From Bog-257 sp963834135 (GTDB lineage Bacteria; Acidobacteriota; Terriglobia; Terriglobales; Acidobacteriaceae), in assembly GCA_963834135.1 (NCBI GenBank), contig CAWIAN010000005.1, forward strand, positions 310,001 to 374,000: DNA of 64,000 nt, written 5' to 3'. The position numbers were made by a program, and so were the translations under genes. Below the pieces are notes generated by a model, which saw only the letters and a program-made list of their open reading frames with translations, did no database searches and was not told the origin of the DNA. Positions 36,117-44,658 of this stretch are shown one piece after another. Within the stretch, counting starts at the first letter, position 1. Every line of letters starts with the position of its first letter.

Positions 36117-37743
36117 GGCTTGCCACCTCGTTTCTCTCAAGTACATTGCAAGCCGGTTCGAAAAGCTCTCTGCTCAGGTTGAGCTGCTCTGCCTGCTTGC
36201 CGGCCGGAACCCAGGCCTGGCCTTTCCAGCGATCCTGCAGGTAGGTTTGCAATAGCTCCGAACCCTGCTCGGCTGACCATTTCAGGTTCTGATATCCCGC
36301 CAGCATTGCTTTGTATCCGCAAAACGTACCTTGACAGGTGCCGAAACCAAGTCGCGTCCGCCGGCCAATGTCGCCAATCGTCAGGGCAGGAACCGCGCGG
36401 GAGGTGCCGAGTGCGATATCCAATTCAGCGCGGGTCACCAGCTCGCATTCGCATACAATCTCCGCCAGCAGCGGATTCGCATGAATCGCGCCCACTACCT
36501 GCGCGAGCTGCGAGCCAAGCCGGCGGCGCGCTTTCTCGACGGCGGCAGCGGGCAGCAGCTTCTCCGCGTCGTGAATCACCTCTACCGTTGCCGCCTCTTG
36601 CAGAGGAGTGGTATCGGTCGCGCAAGTCTCGTTGACGCCAAGTTTCTTGCAGATCAGGTCGGCAGTCGCCTTGGCCATCAGGCGATACGTCGTTAGCTTG
36701 CCGCCCACGATGGAGATGAACCCGCCAACGTTTTCAGCAGTCTCGTGGTCCAGAAGCGCGAAGTTCCGGCTGATCTCGCGGCCACCCGCGCCGGCCGCGC
36801 TCTTCGGCACATACAGCGGACGAGCGCCGGTGAAGATGCGCAGCAGCCTCGCTTCGGCGAGCGCAGGGATCAATTCGATGCCCAGTCCCATCAGCTTTTG
36901 CACTTCTCCGGGCGTCACGGTCAATCCTTCGGGCCCGGGAACGGTGACGGAACTGGTGCCCAGGATGCATACCGGTCCGCAGGGCACCAGGATGTCGGCA
37001 TCGCCCGGCTTGCGGCAGCGATTCACTACGCGATTGACGACGCAGTGATTGAAGATCAGCAGCGCGCCACGATCGCAGCGCACCGGCACTTCGACTCCTG
37101 CCAGGGCTGCAATCTGCTGTGCCCATCCGCCGGCGGCGTTGACGACGATCTCGCACTCAATCGAATCTTCTTCGCCGGTCCGGGTGTCGCGAAAGCGGAC
37201 GCTCTTTACCTTTTGATCCGCGGTTTCAATCGCAATGACTTCGGAGTACGTACGGAAGCGCGCGCCTTTGTAGACGGCGGCCTCGACGTTCAACAGCGTC
37301 AGCAGAAAAACGTCGACGTGGCCGTCAGGAATCGTGTAGGCCTTCACGACGTTGCCTGGTAGATTAGGTTCCATCGCCAGAGCCCTATCGTGAGAGAGTT
37401 CCTCGATTGGTATGCCGATCTTGTGGCATCCACTGGCCCAGGTCGCGACGTACTGAGGATCGTCTTCCGGCAGGTGAACGAACAAGCCGCCGGTGTCATG
37501 AATGCAGGGCGCGGCGACCTTCTTCAGAATCATGTTTTCGCTGATGCATTCCTTCGCCGCTTCTGCGTCCTTTACGACGTAGCGGCCGCCGCTATGCAGA
37601 AGTCCGTGGCAGCGGCCGGTGGCTCCGTTTGCCAAGTCCTTCTTCTCCAGCAGGACTGCGGAGATGCCGCGCAGCGCCAGGTCCCACAACAGACCTGCAC
37701 CGGTGGCGCCTCCACCAATGATCACGACCTGTGTCTTTTCCAT
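36106..37743 (-). CDS. glpA: Anaerobic glycerol-3-phosphate dehydrogenase subunit A
   Basis: 545 residues from ATG 37743 (E. coli 542), with GCGGAG about 9 nt upstream; an ATG at 37836 lacks a site. DAO-type flavoprotein: V-V-I-I-G-G-G-A-T-G-A-G-L (FAD), G-A-T-G-R-C-H-G-L-L-H-S-G-G-R-Y, V-V-G-G-K-L-T-T-Y-R. A C-terminal BFD-like [2Fe-2S] region has cysteines in V-C-E-C-E and G-T-C-Q-G-T-F-C, which separates GlpA from aerobic GlpD. It oxidises glycerol 3-phosphate to dihydroxyacetone phosphate. First gene of glpABC. Confidence 0.95.
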   Translation of the reverse strand: MEKTQVVIIGGGATGAGLLWDLALRGISAVLLEKKDLANGATGRCHGLLHSGGRYVVKDAEAAKECISENMILKKVAAPCIHDTGGLFVHLPEDDPQYVATWASGCHKIGIPIEELSHDRALAMEPNLPGNVVKAYTIPDGHVDVFLLTLLNVEAAVYKGARFRTYSEVIAIETADQKVKSVRFRDTRTGEEDSIECEIVVNAAGGWAQQIAALAGVEVPVRCDRGALLIFNHCVVNRVVNRCRKPGDADILVPCGPVCILGTSSVTVPGPEGLTVTPGEVQKLMGLGIELIPALAEARLLRIFTGARPLYVPKSAAGAGGREISRNFALLDHETAENVGGFISIVGGKLTTYRLMAKATADLICKKLGVNETCATDTTPLQEAATVEVIHDAEKLLPAAAVEKARRRLGSQLAQVVGAIHANPLLAEIVCECELVTRAELDIALGTSRAVPALTIGDIGRRTRLGFGTCQGTFCGYKAMLAGYQNLKWSAEQGSELLQTYLQDRWKGQAWVPAGKQAEQLNLSRELFEPACNVLERNEVASHER

Positions 37744-38315
37744 ACCAATCGGCTCCGCTTTCTGAGCTTTGTCGAGATGCAACCCATGCGGCGCGACAGT
37801 CTTCGCGCGCTGCATCGGGAGTTCAGGCGAGAACATTTTTGGGGAAAGGAGGCTGGATCCGCAAACAATGAGTTGCGGCCGGATGCAATCTGGAGAGGGC
37901 TCAGCTCACCTGCAAAACGCTTTGAACTGACGAGCAGAAATTAGAGTGCAAAGCCGAGTGGGCTGCCGCATAGAACTCCATCCAGGACATCCTTTCAGGC
38001 CCAGAATTTTGTTCTCTTTACTCGCGAACAGCCACCGCTGCTGGTTTCTCGGTCACTCTCCAAGGAGCGGTGTTACAACAAGGCGATTATCCACTGGACG
38101 GATTTTGGCTGTCGGTGATGCTCGTCACAGAAGGGCTGCTTTATCCCTTGCAGCGACATAGCTCTTTGCCGCCAACGTACAGCGATGTTCGGCCGGAGCG
38201 GCTGATCGAGTCGTTCAGGATCGCGAATGCAAGAACACGAGCGTACTCCAGCACCGGAGGAGGTGATACATGATCTTGCATCATCGACGCATTGTAGAGC
38301 GAGGCAGAGAACGCG
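37744..38315. other. Promoter region upstream of glpABC
   Basis: 572 bp without a convincing gene. GGTGA-TGCTCG-TCACA (38114-38129) differs from the CRP consensus TGTGA-N6-TCACA by one base, echoing the perfect site before glpP; this is about 370 bp from glpA, so the transcript would have a long leader. I looked for a GlpP-type terminator (hairpin plus minus-strand U-run) here and found none. Confidence 0.45.
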
Positions 38316-38876
38316 TCACGCGTGAACCGGTTCAAGCGCCGGTTTCACCTGCTTCGTCAGAACCTGTAAGACCGCCGCCATGAATGCCGGCAGATCGTCC
38401 GGCTTGCGGCTGCTGACAAAATGACGGTCGACGACCACCGCCGAATCCTCGAAGATCGCGCCAGCATTGACCAGATCGTCTTTGATACCGAGGCTGCCAG
38501 TCACGCGTACGCCGCTGTACACTCCGGCGGAAATCGGCATCCAGCCGCCGTGGCAAATTGCGGCGACCAATTTTTCTGACTCGTGAAACTGCCGGACTAG
38601 GGCCTTCACTTTGTCCAGGCGCCGCAACTTGTCGGGAGCCCAGCCGCCGACGCAAACCACGCCGGCGAAATCGCGCTCCATAACATCGTCAATCGCGACG
38701 TCGCTGGGACAGGGATATCCATTTTTTCCCATGTACACCTGTTTGGCCTTCGGACCCGCAACGACTACACGGTACCCGGCTTCTTCCAGGCGGTACTTGG
38801 GATACATCAATTCCATGTCTTCGTACTTTTCATCGATGAAGATAAGAATGGCAGGGGCAGAATTCGTCTTAGTCAC
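38316..38876 (-). CDS. DJ-1/PfpI family protein
   Basis: 186 residues from GTG 38876, with AGGAGA 5 nt upstream. The class I amidotransferase-like fold has the nucleophile elbow A-I-C-H-G-G with Cys and adjacent His, a conserved Glu near the N-terminus (D-E-K-Y-E-D-M-E), and G-S-L-G-I-K-D-D-L-V-N-A-G-A. Members are reported as chaperones, proteases, glyoxalase III or protein deglycases. Next to glycerol and dihydroxyacetone genes, detoxification of methylglyoxal would make sense, but this is inference. Confidence 0.88.
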   Translation of the reverse strand: MTKTNSAPAILIFIDEKYEDMELMYPKYRLEEAGYRVVVAGPKAKQVYMGKNGYPCPSDVAIDDVMERDFAGVVCVGGWAPDKLRRLDKVKALVRQFHESEKLVAAICHGGWMPISAGVYSGVRVTGSLGIKDDLVNAGAIFEDSAVVVDRHFVSSRKPDDLPAFMAAVLQVLTKQVKPALEPVHA

Positions 38877-38939
38877 AGCAGTCTCCTATGACGTAATGTT
38901 ACGCAAAATTGCAGGAGTTGTTTGTGACGATGGGGAGAA

Positions 38940-39611
38940 TTATTCGCGGACCGGCCGCATCTTGGTATGGGGACGGACGCGCGGGCGCGCGCTGCGTGCG
39001 GCTAGACGGTGCTGCTTTGCGGCCTGATCAATTTTGTTCCAGAAGACAACGAAGTAATCCACCGCCGATACTACCGACAGGACCACCATGCCCCAGACCG
39101 TGATCTTTCCAATCCACTCGATCGGCAGCGGAAGATAGACGTAGCCGAGGCCGATATCGCCCACCGGCCACTTGCGTCCGAGAATGCAGGCCAGCACCGC
39201 TGCAATCTGCACTCCCATCTTCCACTTTCCCAGGTCGCGAGCCTGAATCGTGAAACCCTCGGCCGCTGCGACTACGCGCAAGTCGGTAACCAGGAACTCG
39301 CGTCCGATGACCACAACAGCGATCCACGCCGGCATCAGTTGCGGATTGAACTGTACCAGCACAACCAGGGCAGAGGCGATGAGCAGCTTGTCAGCGAGCG
39401 GATCGAGCAGCATGCCTACACGGGTGATCAGGCCATGCTTGCGCGCCAGATATCCGTCCAGGCGGTCGGTGATGGCGGCCAGGCTGAACACCGCGGCGGC
39501 CAGCAATTCCTTCTCGCCATGAACACTGCTGATGAGGTTCGTGGAGAGGATCCAGATCAGCAGCGGCACGCTGAGGATGCGGGAGATCGTCAGATAATTC
39601 GGTACGTTCAC
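38940..39611 (-). CDS. pgsA: CDP-diacylglycerol-glycerol-3-phosphate 3-phosphatidyltransferase
   Basis: About 223 residues from GTG 39611 (with GAGAGGA upstream); a TTG seven codons earlier is also in frame. The CDP-alcohol phosphotransferase signature is complete: D-R-L-D-G-Y-L-A-R, then G-M-L-L-D-P-L-A-D. There are several membrane helices and a basic tail. It joins CDP-diacylglycerol to glycerol 3-phosphate, the committed step to phosphatidylglycerol. It is near plsY and the glp genes, so several users of glycerol 3-phosphate cluster here. Confidence 0.94.
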   Translation of the reverse strand: MNVPNYLTISRILSVPLLIWILSTNLISSVHGEKELLAAAVFSLAAITDRLDGYLARKHGLITRVGMLLDPLADKLLIASALVVLVQFNPQLMPAWIAVVVIGREFLVTDLRVVAAAEGFTIQARDLGKWKMGVQIAAVLACILGRKWPVGDIGLGYVYLPLPIEWIGKITVWGMVVLSVVSAVDYFVVFWNKIDQAAKQHRLAARSARPRVRPHTKMRPVRE

Positions 39612-39703
39612 CGCAAGGAGTCCTCTCGTCAAAGTTGGCGGGCGGCAGTTCAGTTATAGCACGGCTGTCGCCTTCAACGCAGGATTTGAGAGGGTCTTGA
39701 GGG

Positions 39704-40216
39704 CTATTCCTGGCCTGCTGCTTCCACATCGGGCAGCAGCATCATCCTGCGTTCCGGGTGTCTAATCTCGTAGTAGATATAGCCAACCAGACCCCAGAAA
39801 AAGAACGGAATGATGAGCCGGATCCACATGCTCGAGGGGACGCCTGGCTCCAGAACACTCTGACCCGGATTCTTGGGATTGTAGAACGCCCTGACTTCGG
39901 CGCCTTGCGGGTAATCCCCCTTGATCGCGCGCGCGCCGTCGGAGTTGTAAAACGGCGGCATGATGAAACGGATGCCGCTGGAGAGATAGCCCTTTCCGTT
40001 GACCTGATATTCATAGGTCACTTCGGGCTGCCACCATTGGCCCATGTTCGAGACACCGGTGTTCACCGTCGAGGCGGTTACGCGCACTGCAGTCGTGGGC
40101 CATTGCGAGCTCACGATACAGCGATAAAAACTGCTGCCCAGGCTCAGCGTGACCCACATAGCGAAACATGTGAGCCCAATAAGCCCAATCATCCGGCCTT
40201 TAGTTGCTGGATTCAT
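39704..40216 (-). CDS. DUF3592 membrane protein
   Basis: 170 residues from ATG 40216. One membrane helix near the N-terminus (about 7-30) and one near the C-terminus (about 125-147) flank an outside beta domain. That domain has Y-E-Y-Q-V-N-G-K-G-Y and V-R-A-F-Y-N-P-K-N-P-G-Q-S-V-L, both typical of DUF3592. No function is established. It ends about 90 bp before pgsA starts, on the same strand. Confidence 0.8.
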   Translation of the reverse strand: MNPATKGRMIGLIGLTCFAMWVTLSLGSSFYRCIVSSQWPTTAVRVTASTVNTGVSNMGQWWQPEVTYEYQVNGKGYLSSGIRFIMPPFYNSDGARAIKGDYPQGAEVRAFYNPKNPGQSVLEPGVPSSMWIRLIIPFFFWGLVGYIYYEIRHPERRMMLLPDVEAAGQE

Positions 40217-40505
40217 AGCGTGAACAACAATGGATGCGACGACCCCACAGTGCGCCGCAAGCTCCACGAAAATATTTGCTGATTTTGAAGGCTCCCGCTG
40301 AATTTTGCAACACTGTAAAAAGACATCGTTACCAAAGCCGTCACCTGGCGGCGAGGTCCTGCTACTCCTCACCGAACGTTCGTTGCAGTGAGCGGTTCCC
40401 TTTCCGGGCAAGTCCTTTTTTGGCAATCACATTCAACAACTTTCGTTGTAGATCGGCCCACCCCGAACGGAGCTAGACTAGGATGACAAGAAGGAGCCAC
40501 AAAGA

Positions 40506-42012
40506 ATGTCTCGCGTGATTGAAGTGACGGAACTCGCCCTCAGAGATGCCCACCAGAGCTTATTGGCGACTCGTATGGCGCTCGAAGACATGGTTCCGGT
40601 GTGTGAGGACCTCGACAATGCCGGGTATTGGTCCCTGGAATGCTGGGGCGGCGCCACCTTCGACGCCTGTATTCGCTTCCTGAACGAAGACCCCTGGGAG
40701 CGCCTGCGGACCTTCCGCAAGCTGCTGCCCAAGTCGCGCCTGCAAATGCTGCTGCGCGGCCAGAACCTGCTGGGCTATCGGCATTATGAAGATGGCGTGG
40801 TCGAGCGCTTCGTCGACAAAGCAGCTAACGCCGGCATGGATGTTTTCCGCGTCTTTGACGCCCTGAACGATCTGCGCAATCTGCGGACCAGCATCGCGGC
40901 CGTCAAGCGCACCGGCAAGATCGCTGAAGGAACCATCTCCTACACCACCAGCCCGGTCCATACCACCGAGGCGTTCGTGGAGATGGCGCAGCAGTTGAAA
41001 GAAATGGGCTGCGATTCTATCTGCATTAAGGACATGGCCGGCCTGCTGAAGCCGCAACCCGCCTATGACCTGGTCAAGAACATAAAGTTGAAGTGCGGCC
41101 AGGACACGCTGGTCCATCTGCACGCCCATGCCACCACGGGCGTCACGCTGGTGTCGTACATGAAAGCGATCGAAGCCGGATGCGACATTGTCGACACCTC
41201 GGTCAGTTCGATGTCGCTCGGTCCGGGACATAATCCCACCGAAGCTCTGGTCGAGATGCTGGAAGGCACCGAGTTCGAGACTCGACTGGACCTGAAGCGC
41301 ATTCTTCGACGTACGCGATCACTTCGCGAAGATTCGCCCGCGTTACCGCGAGTTTCTCAGCGAGTTCACCGGCGTCGACACCGAGATCTTCAAGAGCCAG
41401 ATTCCCGGCGGCATGATCTCGAACATGGAGAGCCAGCTCAAAGGCCAGGGCGCCGGCGATCGCCTGCAGGAAGTGCTGAAAGAGGTGCCGGCGGTGCGCA
41501 AGGATGCCGGCTATCCGCCGCTGGTCACCCCGTCGAGCCAGATTGTCGGTACGCAGGCCGTGTTCAACGTACTCATGGGCCGTTACAAGGTGCTGACCGG
41601 CGAGTTCGCCGACCTCATGCTGGGCTACTACGGAAGCACGCTGGGAGAAAAGAATCCCGAGATCGTGAAGAAAGCCGAAGAGCACGCCAAGAAAGGTGTG
41701 ATCAATATTCGTCCTGCCGACCTGCTGAAGCCGGAGTGGGAGCATCTTCGCACCCAGGCTTTGGCCATCGAAGGCTCCAACGGCAGCGACGAAGACGTGT
41801 TGACCTATGCGATGTTCCCGCAAGTCGCGCCTAAGTTCTTCAAGACGCGTTCGGAAGGGCCGAAGAACCTTGGCAAGGAGCCAGGCGCTGCTCCTAAGCC
41901 TCCGGTAAAGGCCGCGGCCGCCGCAGACAAGCCTGAGCCTGCAACACCGCACGCCTATGTCATCACCCTTAACGGACAGGAGCACAAAGTCACCGTTGCT
42001 CCTGCCGGATAA
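40506..42012 (+). pseudogene. Carboxyltransferase 5S-type subunit (OadA/PycB-like), one frameshift at about 41304
   Basis: The N-terminal part is an HMG-lyase-like TIM barrel: E-L-A-L-R-D-A-H-Q-S-L-L-A-T-R, F-R-V-F-D-A-L-N-D, the carbamylatable-Lys motif C-I-K-D-M-A-G-L-L, and metal ligands H-L-H-A-H-A-T-T-G. After L-D-L-K-R-I the frame is lost. Dropping one C at 41304 continues with F-D-V-R-D-H-F-A-K-I-R-P and the C-terminal domain (S-Q-I-V-G-T-Q-A-V-F-N-V-L, A-D-L-M-L-G-Y-Y-G) to the stop at 42012. As written, translation would run out of frame to 41834. Everything else is well conserved, so one inserted base is the likely cause, either true or a base-call error. The enzyme moves CO2 between biotin and pyruvate/oxaloacetate. 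AAGGAG precedes the ATG. Confidence 0.88.
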
Positions 42013-42038
42013 AAGCACGGCTAACCCAGGGAGAAGGA

Positions 42039-43619
42039 ATGCCAGCATCAGTGGAGAAAGCTAAGCCAGGGCAAAAGACGTTAACCGATCGCGTTGAGAA
42101 GCTGCGAAAGAATCGCGAGCGCATTCAGCTGGGTGGCGGCCAGGACCGCATCGACAAGCAGCATGCTGCCGGCAAGCTGACCGCCCGCGAGCGTATCGAG
42201 AAGCTGGTGGATCGCGAAAGCTTCCAAGAGGTCGGACTGTTCGCGCAGCATCGCTCCACCTACTTCGGCATGGCGGATAAAGAGATGCCCGCCGATGGCG
42301 TCGTCACCGGTTGCGCCACGCTCGACGGCCGGCTGGTGCATCTGGCCAGCCAGGATTTCACCGTGGCGGGCGGCGCTGCGGGCGAGCTTCATTGCCAGAA
42401 GATCGCCGACATGATGCAGATGTCGCTGAAGACCGGCAGCCCGTTCATCCTGATCAACGACTCGGGAGGCGCGCGCGTGCAGGAGGGAATCGACAGCCTT
42501 TCCGGCTACGGGCGCGTGTTCTACAACAACGTTGTGCTTTCGGGAACCGTCCCGCAGATTTCGCTGATCTGCGGCCCTTGCGCCGGCGGCGCGGCTTACA
42601 GCCCGGCGCTGACGGACTTCATCATCCAGACGCTGAATTCGCAGATGTTTATCACCGGTCCGCAAGTCATCAAGCAGGTGACGGGAGAAAATGTCACGGC
42701 TGAAGCGCTGGGAGGGCCGGGCGCGCAGATGAACATGTCCGGCGTTGTACACCTCGTTGCGAAGGACGACGAAGAGGCGATGTATCTCTGCCGCCGGCTG
42801 CTCAGCTTCATGCCATCGAACAATCTGGAAGACCCGCCGCGGCTGGCCTACCAGTTGCCGATCGATGACGATCCGGAGATGAACGAACTCGTTCCGCTCG
42901 ACGCAAAGGTCGGCTACGACATGCGCAACGTGATCGTTCGCCTGCTCGATTACCAGGATTTTCTTGAGATCCAGCCCGGCTTTGCGCCGAATATCGTGGT
43001 CGGTTTCGGACGGTTGCAGGGAAGGCCAATCGGAGTGGTGGCGAACCAGCCCGCGGTATCAGCGGGCGCACTCGATATCAACGCCTCCGACAAAGCGGCG
43101 CGGTTTGTCCGCTTCTGCAACGCCTTCAACATTCCGCTGCTGACGCTGGTTGATGTTCCCGGTTTCCTGCCCGGGGTGCAACAGGAATACGGCGGCATCA
43201 TTCGTCACGGAGCCAAGATGTTGTTTGCCTACTCGGCGGCGACGGTGCCGAAGCTGACCGTAGTGTTGCGCAAGGCCTATGGCGGTGCGTATCTGGCGAT
43301 GTGCAGCCGGGACCTGGGTGCTGACCGTGTGGTCGCGTGGCCCTCGGCAGAGATCGCGGTCATGGGGGCGGAAGGCGCGGCGGAGATCGTCTTCCGCAAG
43401 GAGATCACTGCGGCAAAAGACAAAGCTGCCAAGCGCAAAGAACTGATCGGGATGTATCGGGAGACGTTCGCGAACCCTTATGTGGCTGCCGGCAGAAGGC
43501 TGGTGGACGACATCATCGAGCCGTCGACAACGCGCAAATATCTGGCGGCCGCCCTGGAAGCGCTGCACGCGAAGCGGGAGCTGCGTCCCCCAAAGAAACA
43601 CGGCTTGATTCCGCTGTAG
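42039..43619 (+). CDS. Acyl-CoA (methylmalonyl/propionyl-CoA) carboxyltransferase 12S-type subunit
   Basis: 526 residues, crotonase-fold carboxyltransferase. Both acyl-CoA/biotin oxyanion sites are present: I-N-D-S-G-G-A-R-V-Q-E-G and C-G-P-C-A-G-G-A-A-Y-S-P-A (first half), then V-D-V-P-G-F-L-P-G-V-Q-Q-E and K-A-Y-G-G-A-Y-L-A-M (second half). The C-terminus, with P-Y-V-A-A-G-R-R-L-V-D-D-I-I-E-P, matches PccB/MmdA. With the 5S-like and biotin carrier genes it fits methylmalonyl-CoA:pyruvate transcarboxylase. A sodium-pumping decarboxylase is less likely because no membrane beta subunit is present. It starts 26 bp after the 5S gene. Confidence 0.93.
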   Translation: MPASVEKAKPGQKTLTDRVEKLRKNRERIQLGGGQDRIDKQHAAGKLTARERIEKLVDRESFQEVGLFAQHRSTYFGMADKEMPADGVVTGCATLDGRLVHLASQDFTVAGGAAGELHCQKIADMMQMSLKTGSPFILINDSGGARVQEGIDSLSGYGRVFYNNVVLSGTVPQISLICGPCAGGAAYSPALTDFIIQTLNSQMFITGPQVIKQVTGENVTAEALGGPGAQMNMSGVVHLVAKDDEEAMYLCRRLLSFMPSNNLEDPPRLAYQLPIDDDPEMNELVPLDAKVGYDMRNVIVRLLDYQDFLEIQPGFAPNIVVGFGRLQGRPIGVVANQPAVSAGALDINASDKAARFVRFCNAFNIPLLTLVDVPGFLPGVQQEYGGIIRHGAKMLFAYSAATVPKLTVVLRKAYGGAYLAMCSRDLGADRVVAWPSAEIAVMGAEGAAEIVFRKEITAAKDKAAKRKELIGMYRETFANPYVAAGRRLVDDIIEPSTTRKYLAAALEALHAKRELRPPKKHGLIPL

Positions 43620-43639
43620 AAAGTCGGGCGGTTTCGGCA

Positions 43640-43802
43640 AGCCCGAAGGGCGAAACAAATTTAGCCCAGGGCGGAAGCCCTGGGTACGGGCCAATCTTGG
43701 ACCCGAGTCCCGTAGGGACGGCACATTGGGTTGGTACCGGGGATGTGACCCCGGGGCGCAACCCGGGTGAACGTGTCAGCAAGAGTCGAGCCGCGGAGCG
43801 GC
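43640..43802. repeat. Cluster of intergenic palindromes
   Basis: Four hairpins in about 160 bp between the 12S gene and the next: CCCAGGGC-GGAA-GCCCTGGG (43665-43684), GTCCC-GTA-GGGAC (43707-43719), CCGGGG-N6-CCCCGG (43737-43754) and GCCGC-GGA-GCGGC (43790-43802). The wording (CCAGGGCGGAAGCCCTGG, GTCCCGTAGGGACGGCAC) resembles dispersed repeats I recall from Acidobacteriota. It splits an otherwise tight operon. Confidence 0.6.
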
Positions 43803-43823
43803 GGCACTGGTTTTGGAGTAACG

Positions 43824-44222
43824 ATGGAAACGCAGGAAGAGAAGATCAATGTTCGCGCTGAGAACGAGGAACTCCACCGCTTGGAGCAGCAGGTAGCCTC
43901 GCTTGCGGATCACGTCGAACAGCTGCAACAGGAGATGGCAAAGCAGTCGAAGATGCTGGCGGAATTGTCCCGGCGCATCATGGAGTCCAGCCGGGAGATC
44001 ACAGCGCCCGCTGCATCGGCGCAGACCGCCGCAGCTCACGAGAAGCCGGTCAATCCCGACGTTCTGGTGATCATTGCCGCCGCGGTCAGCGCCTTTCTGG
44101 GCAAAAAAATTCGCATCCGCTCGGCGCGAATGTTGCAGTCGCCGTACGAGATCATCAATCCGTGGTCGCAGCAGGGTCGCGTCAGCGTTCAGGCCTCGCA
44201 CTTCCTACGTCACGAGCGATGA
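43824..44222 (+). CDS. Small coiled-coil/hydrophobic protein of the carboxyltransferase operon
   Basis: 132 residues from ATG 43824 (GGAG upstream). Residues about 5-55 are a heptad-type coiled coil (E-E-L-H-R-L-E-Q-Q-V-A-S-L-A-D-H-V-E-Q-L). An Ala/Thr-rich linker follows, then a hydrophobic stretch V-L-V-I-I-A-A-A-V-S-A-F-L-G followed by basic K-K-I-R-I-R-S-A-R. The tail Q-G-R-V-S-V-Q-A-S-H is polar. Similar small proteins with an I-A-A-A-V-x-x-[FY]-L-G block sit beside carboxyltransferase genes in other bacteria, in my recollection. A scaffold or anchor for the complex, in the place of OadG/MmdC-like subunits, is a guess. No catalytic motif. Confidence 0.65.
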   Translation: METQEEKINVRAENEELHRLEQQVASLADHVEQLQQEMAKQSKMLAELSRRIMESSREITAPAASAQTAAAHEKPVNPDVLVIIAAAVSAFLGKKIRIRSARMLQSPYEIINPWSQQGRVSVQASHFLRHER

Positions 44223-44252
44223 AACGACAGAGAACATTCAGGGTGGTGAAAG

Positions 44253-44642
44253 TTGAAGCTGAAGATTGGCATTGACGGCAACGAGTATGTAGTCGACATC
44301 GAAGTTCTGGAAGATGACAGCGCAGGTCCAGTTTATCTGGCTCCGCACGGACAGCCGACGACCGTGCAACCGATCTCGCTGCCGACGCCGGGCGCCGAAG
44401 CGCCTCCGGCCGAGGAAAATGTCGAGGAGACGAAGGTCTGCCGCAGTCCGGTTGCCGGAGTCGTCGTGAAGCTGAACGTGCAGCCTGGGCAGACGCTGCA
44501 GACCAACGACCTAATGATGGTACTGGAAGCCATGAAGATGGAGACCAATATCACCGCGCCCGTTGCCGGGAAGATCAAGAAAATCAATATCGCGCAGGGC
44601 GACGGCGTAAAGGTCAATCAGATTCTCGTGGAATTCGAGTAA
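44253..44642 (+). CDS. Biotin carboxyl carrier protein (1.3S-type)
   Basis: 129 residues from TTG 44253 (GGTGG upstream). An N-terminal ~25-residue strand region is followed by a Pro/Ala-rich swivel linker. The C-terminal ~75-residue biotinyl domain carries the lysine of V-L-E-A-M-K-M-E-T-N-I and a mirror-image barrel half (V-A-G-V-V-V-K-L-N-V / V-A-G-K-I-K-K-I-N-I). It shuttles CO2 on biotin between the 5S- and 12S-type subunits. Its stop is 16 bp from the end of the convergent glnD. Confidence 0.93.
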   Translation: MKLKIGIDGNEYVVDIEVLEDDSAGPVYLAPHGQPTTVQPISLPTPGAEAPPAEENVEETKVCRSPVAGVVVKLNVQPGQTLQTNDLMMVLEAMKMETNITAPVAGKIKKINIAQGDGVKVNQILVEFE

Positions 44643-44658
44643 CGGCCCGGCTGGCAGG

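Noticed and set aside
37837..38120. Second GlpP-type attenuator upstream of glpABC
   Set aside because: No hairpin followed by a minus-strand U-run was found there.
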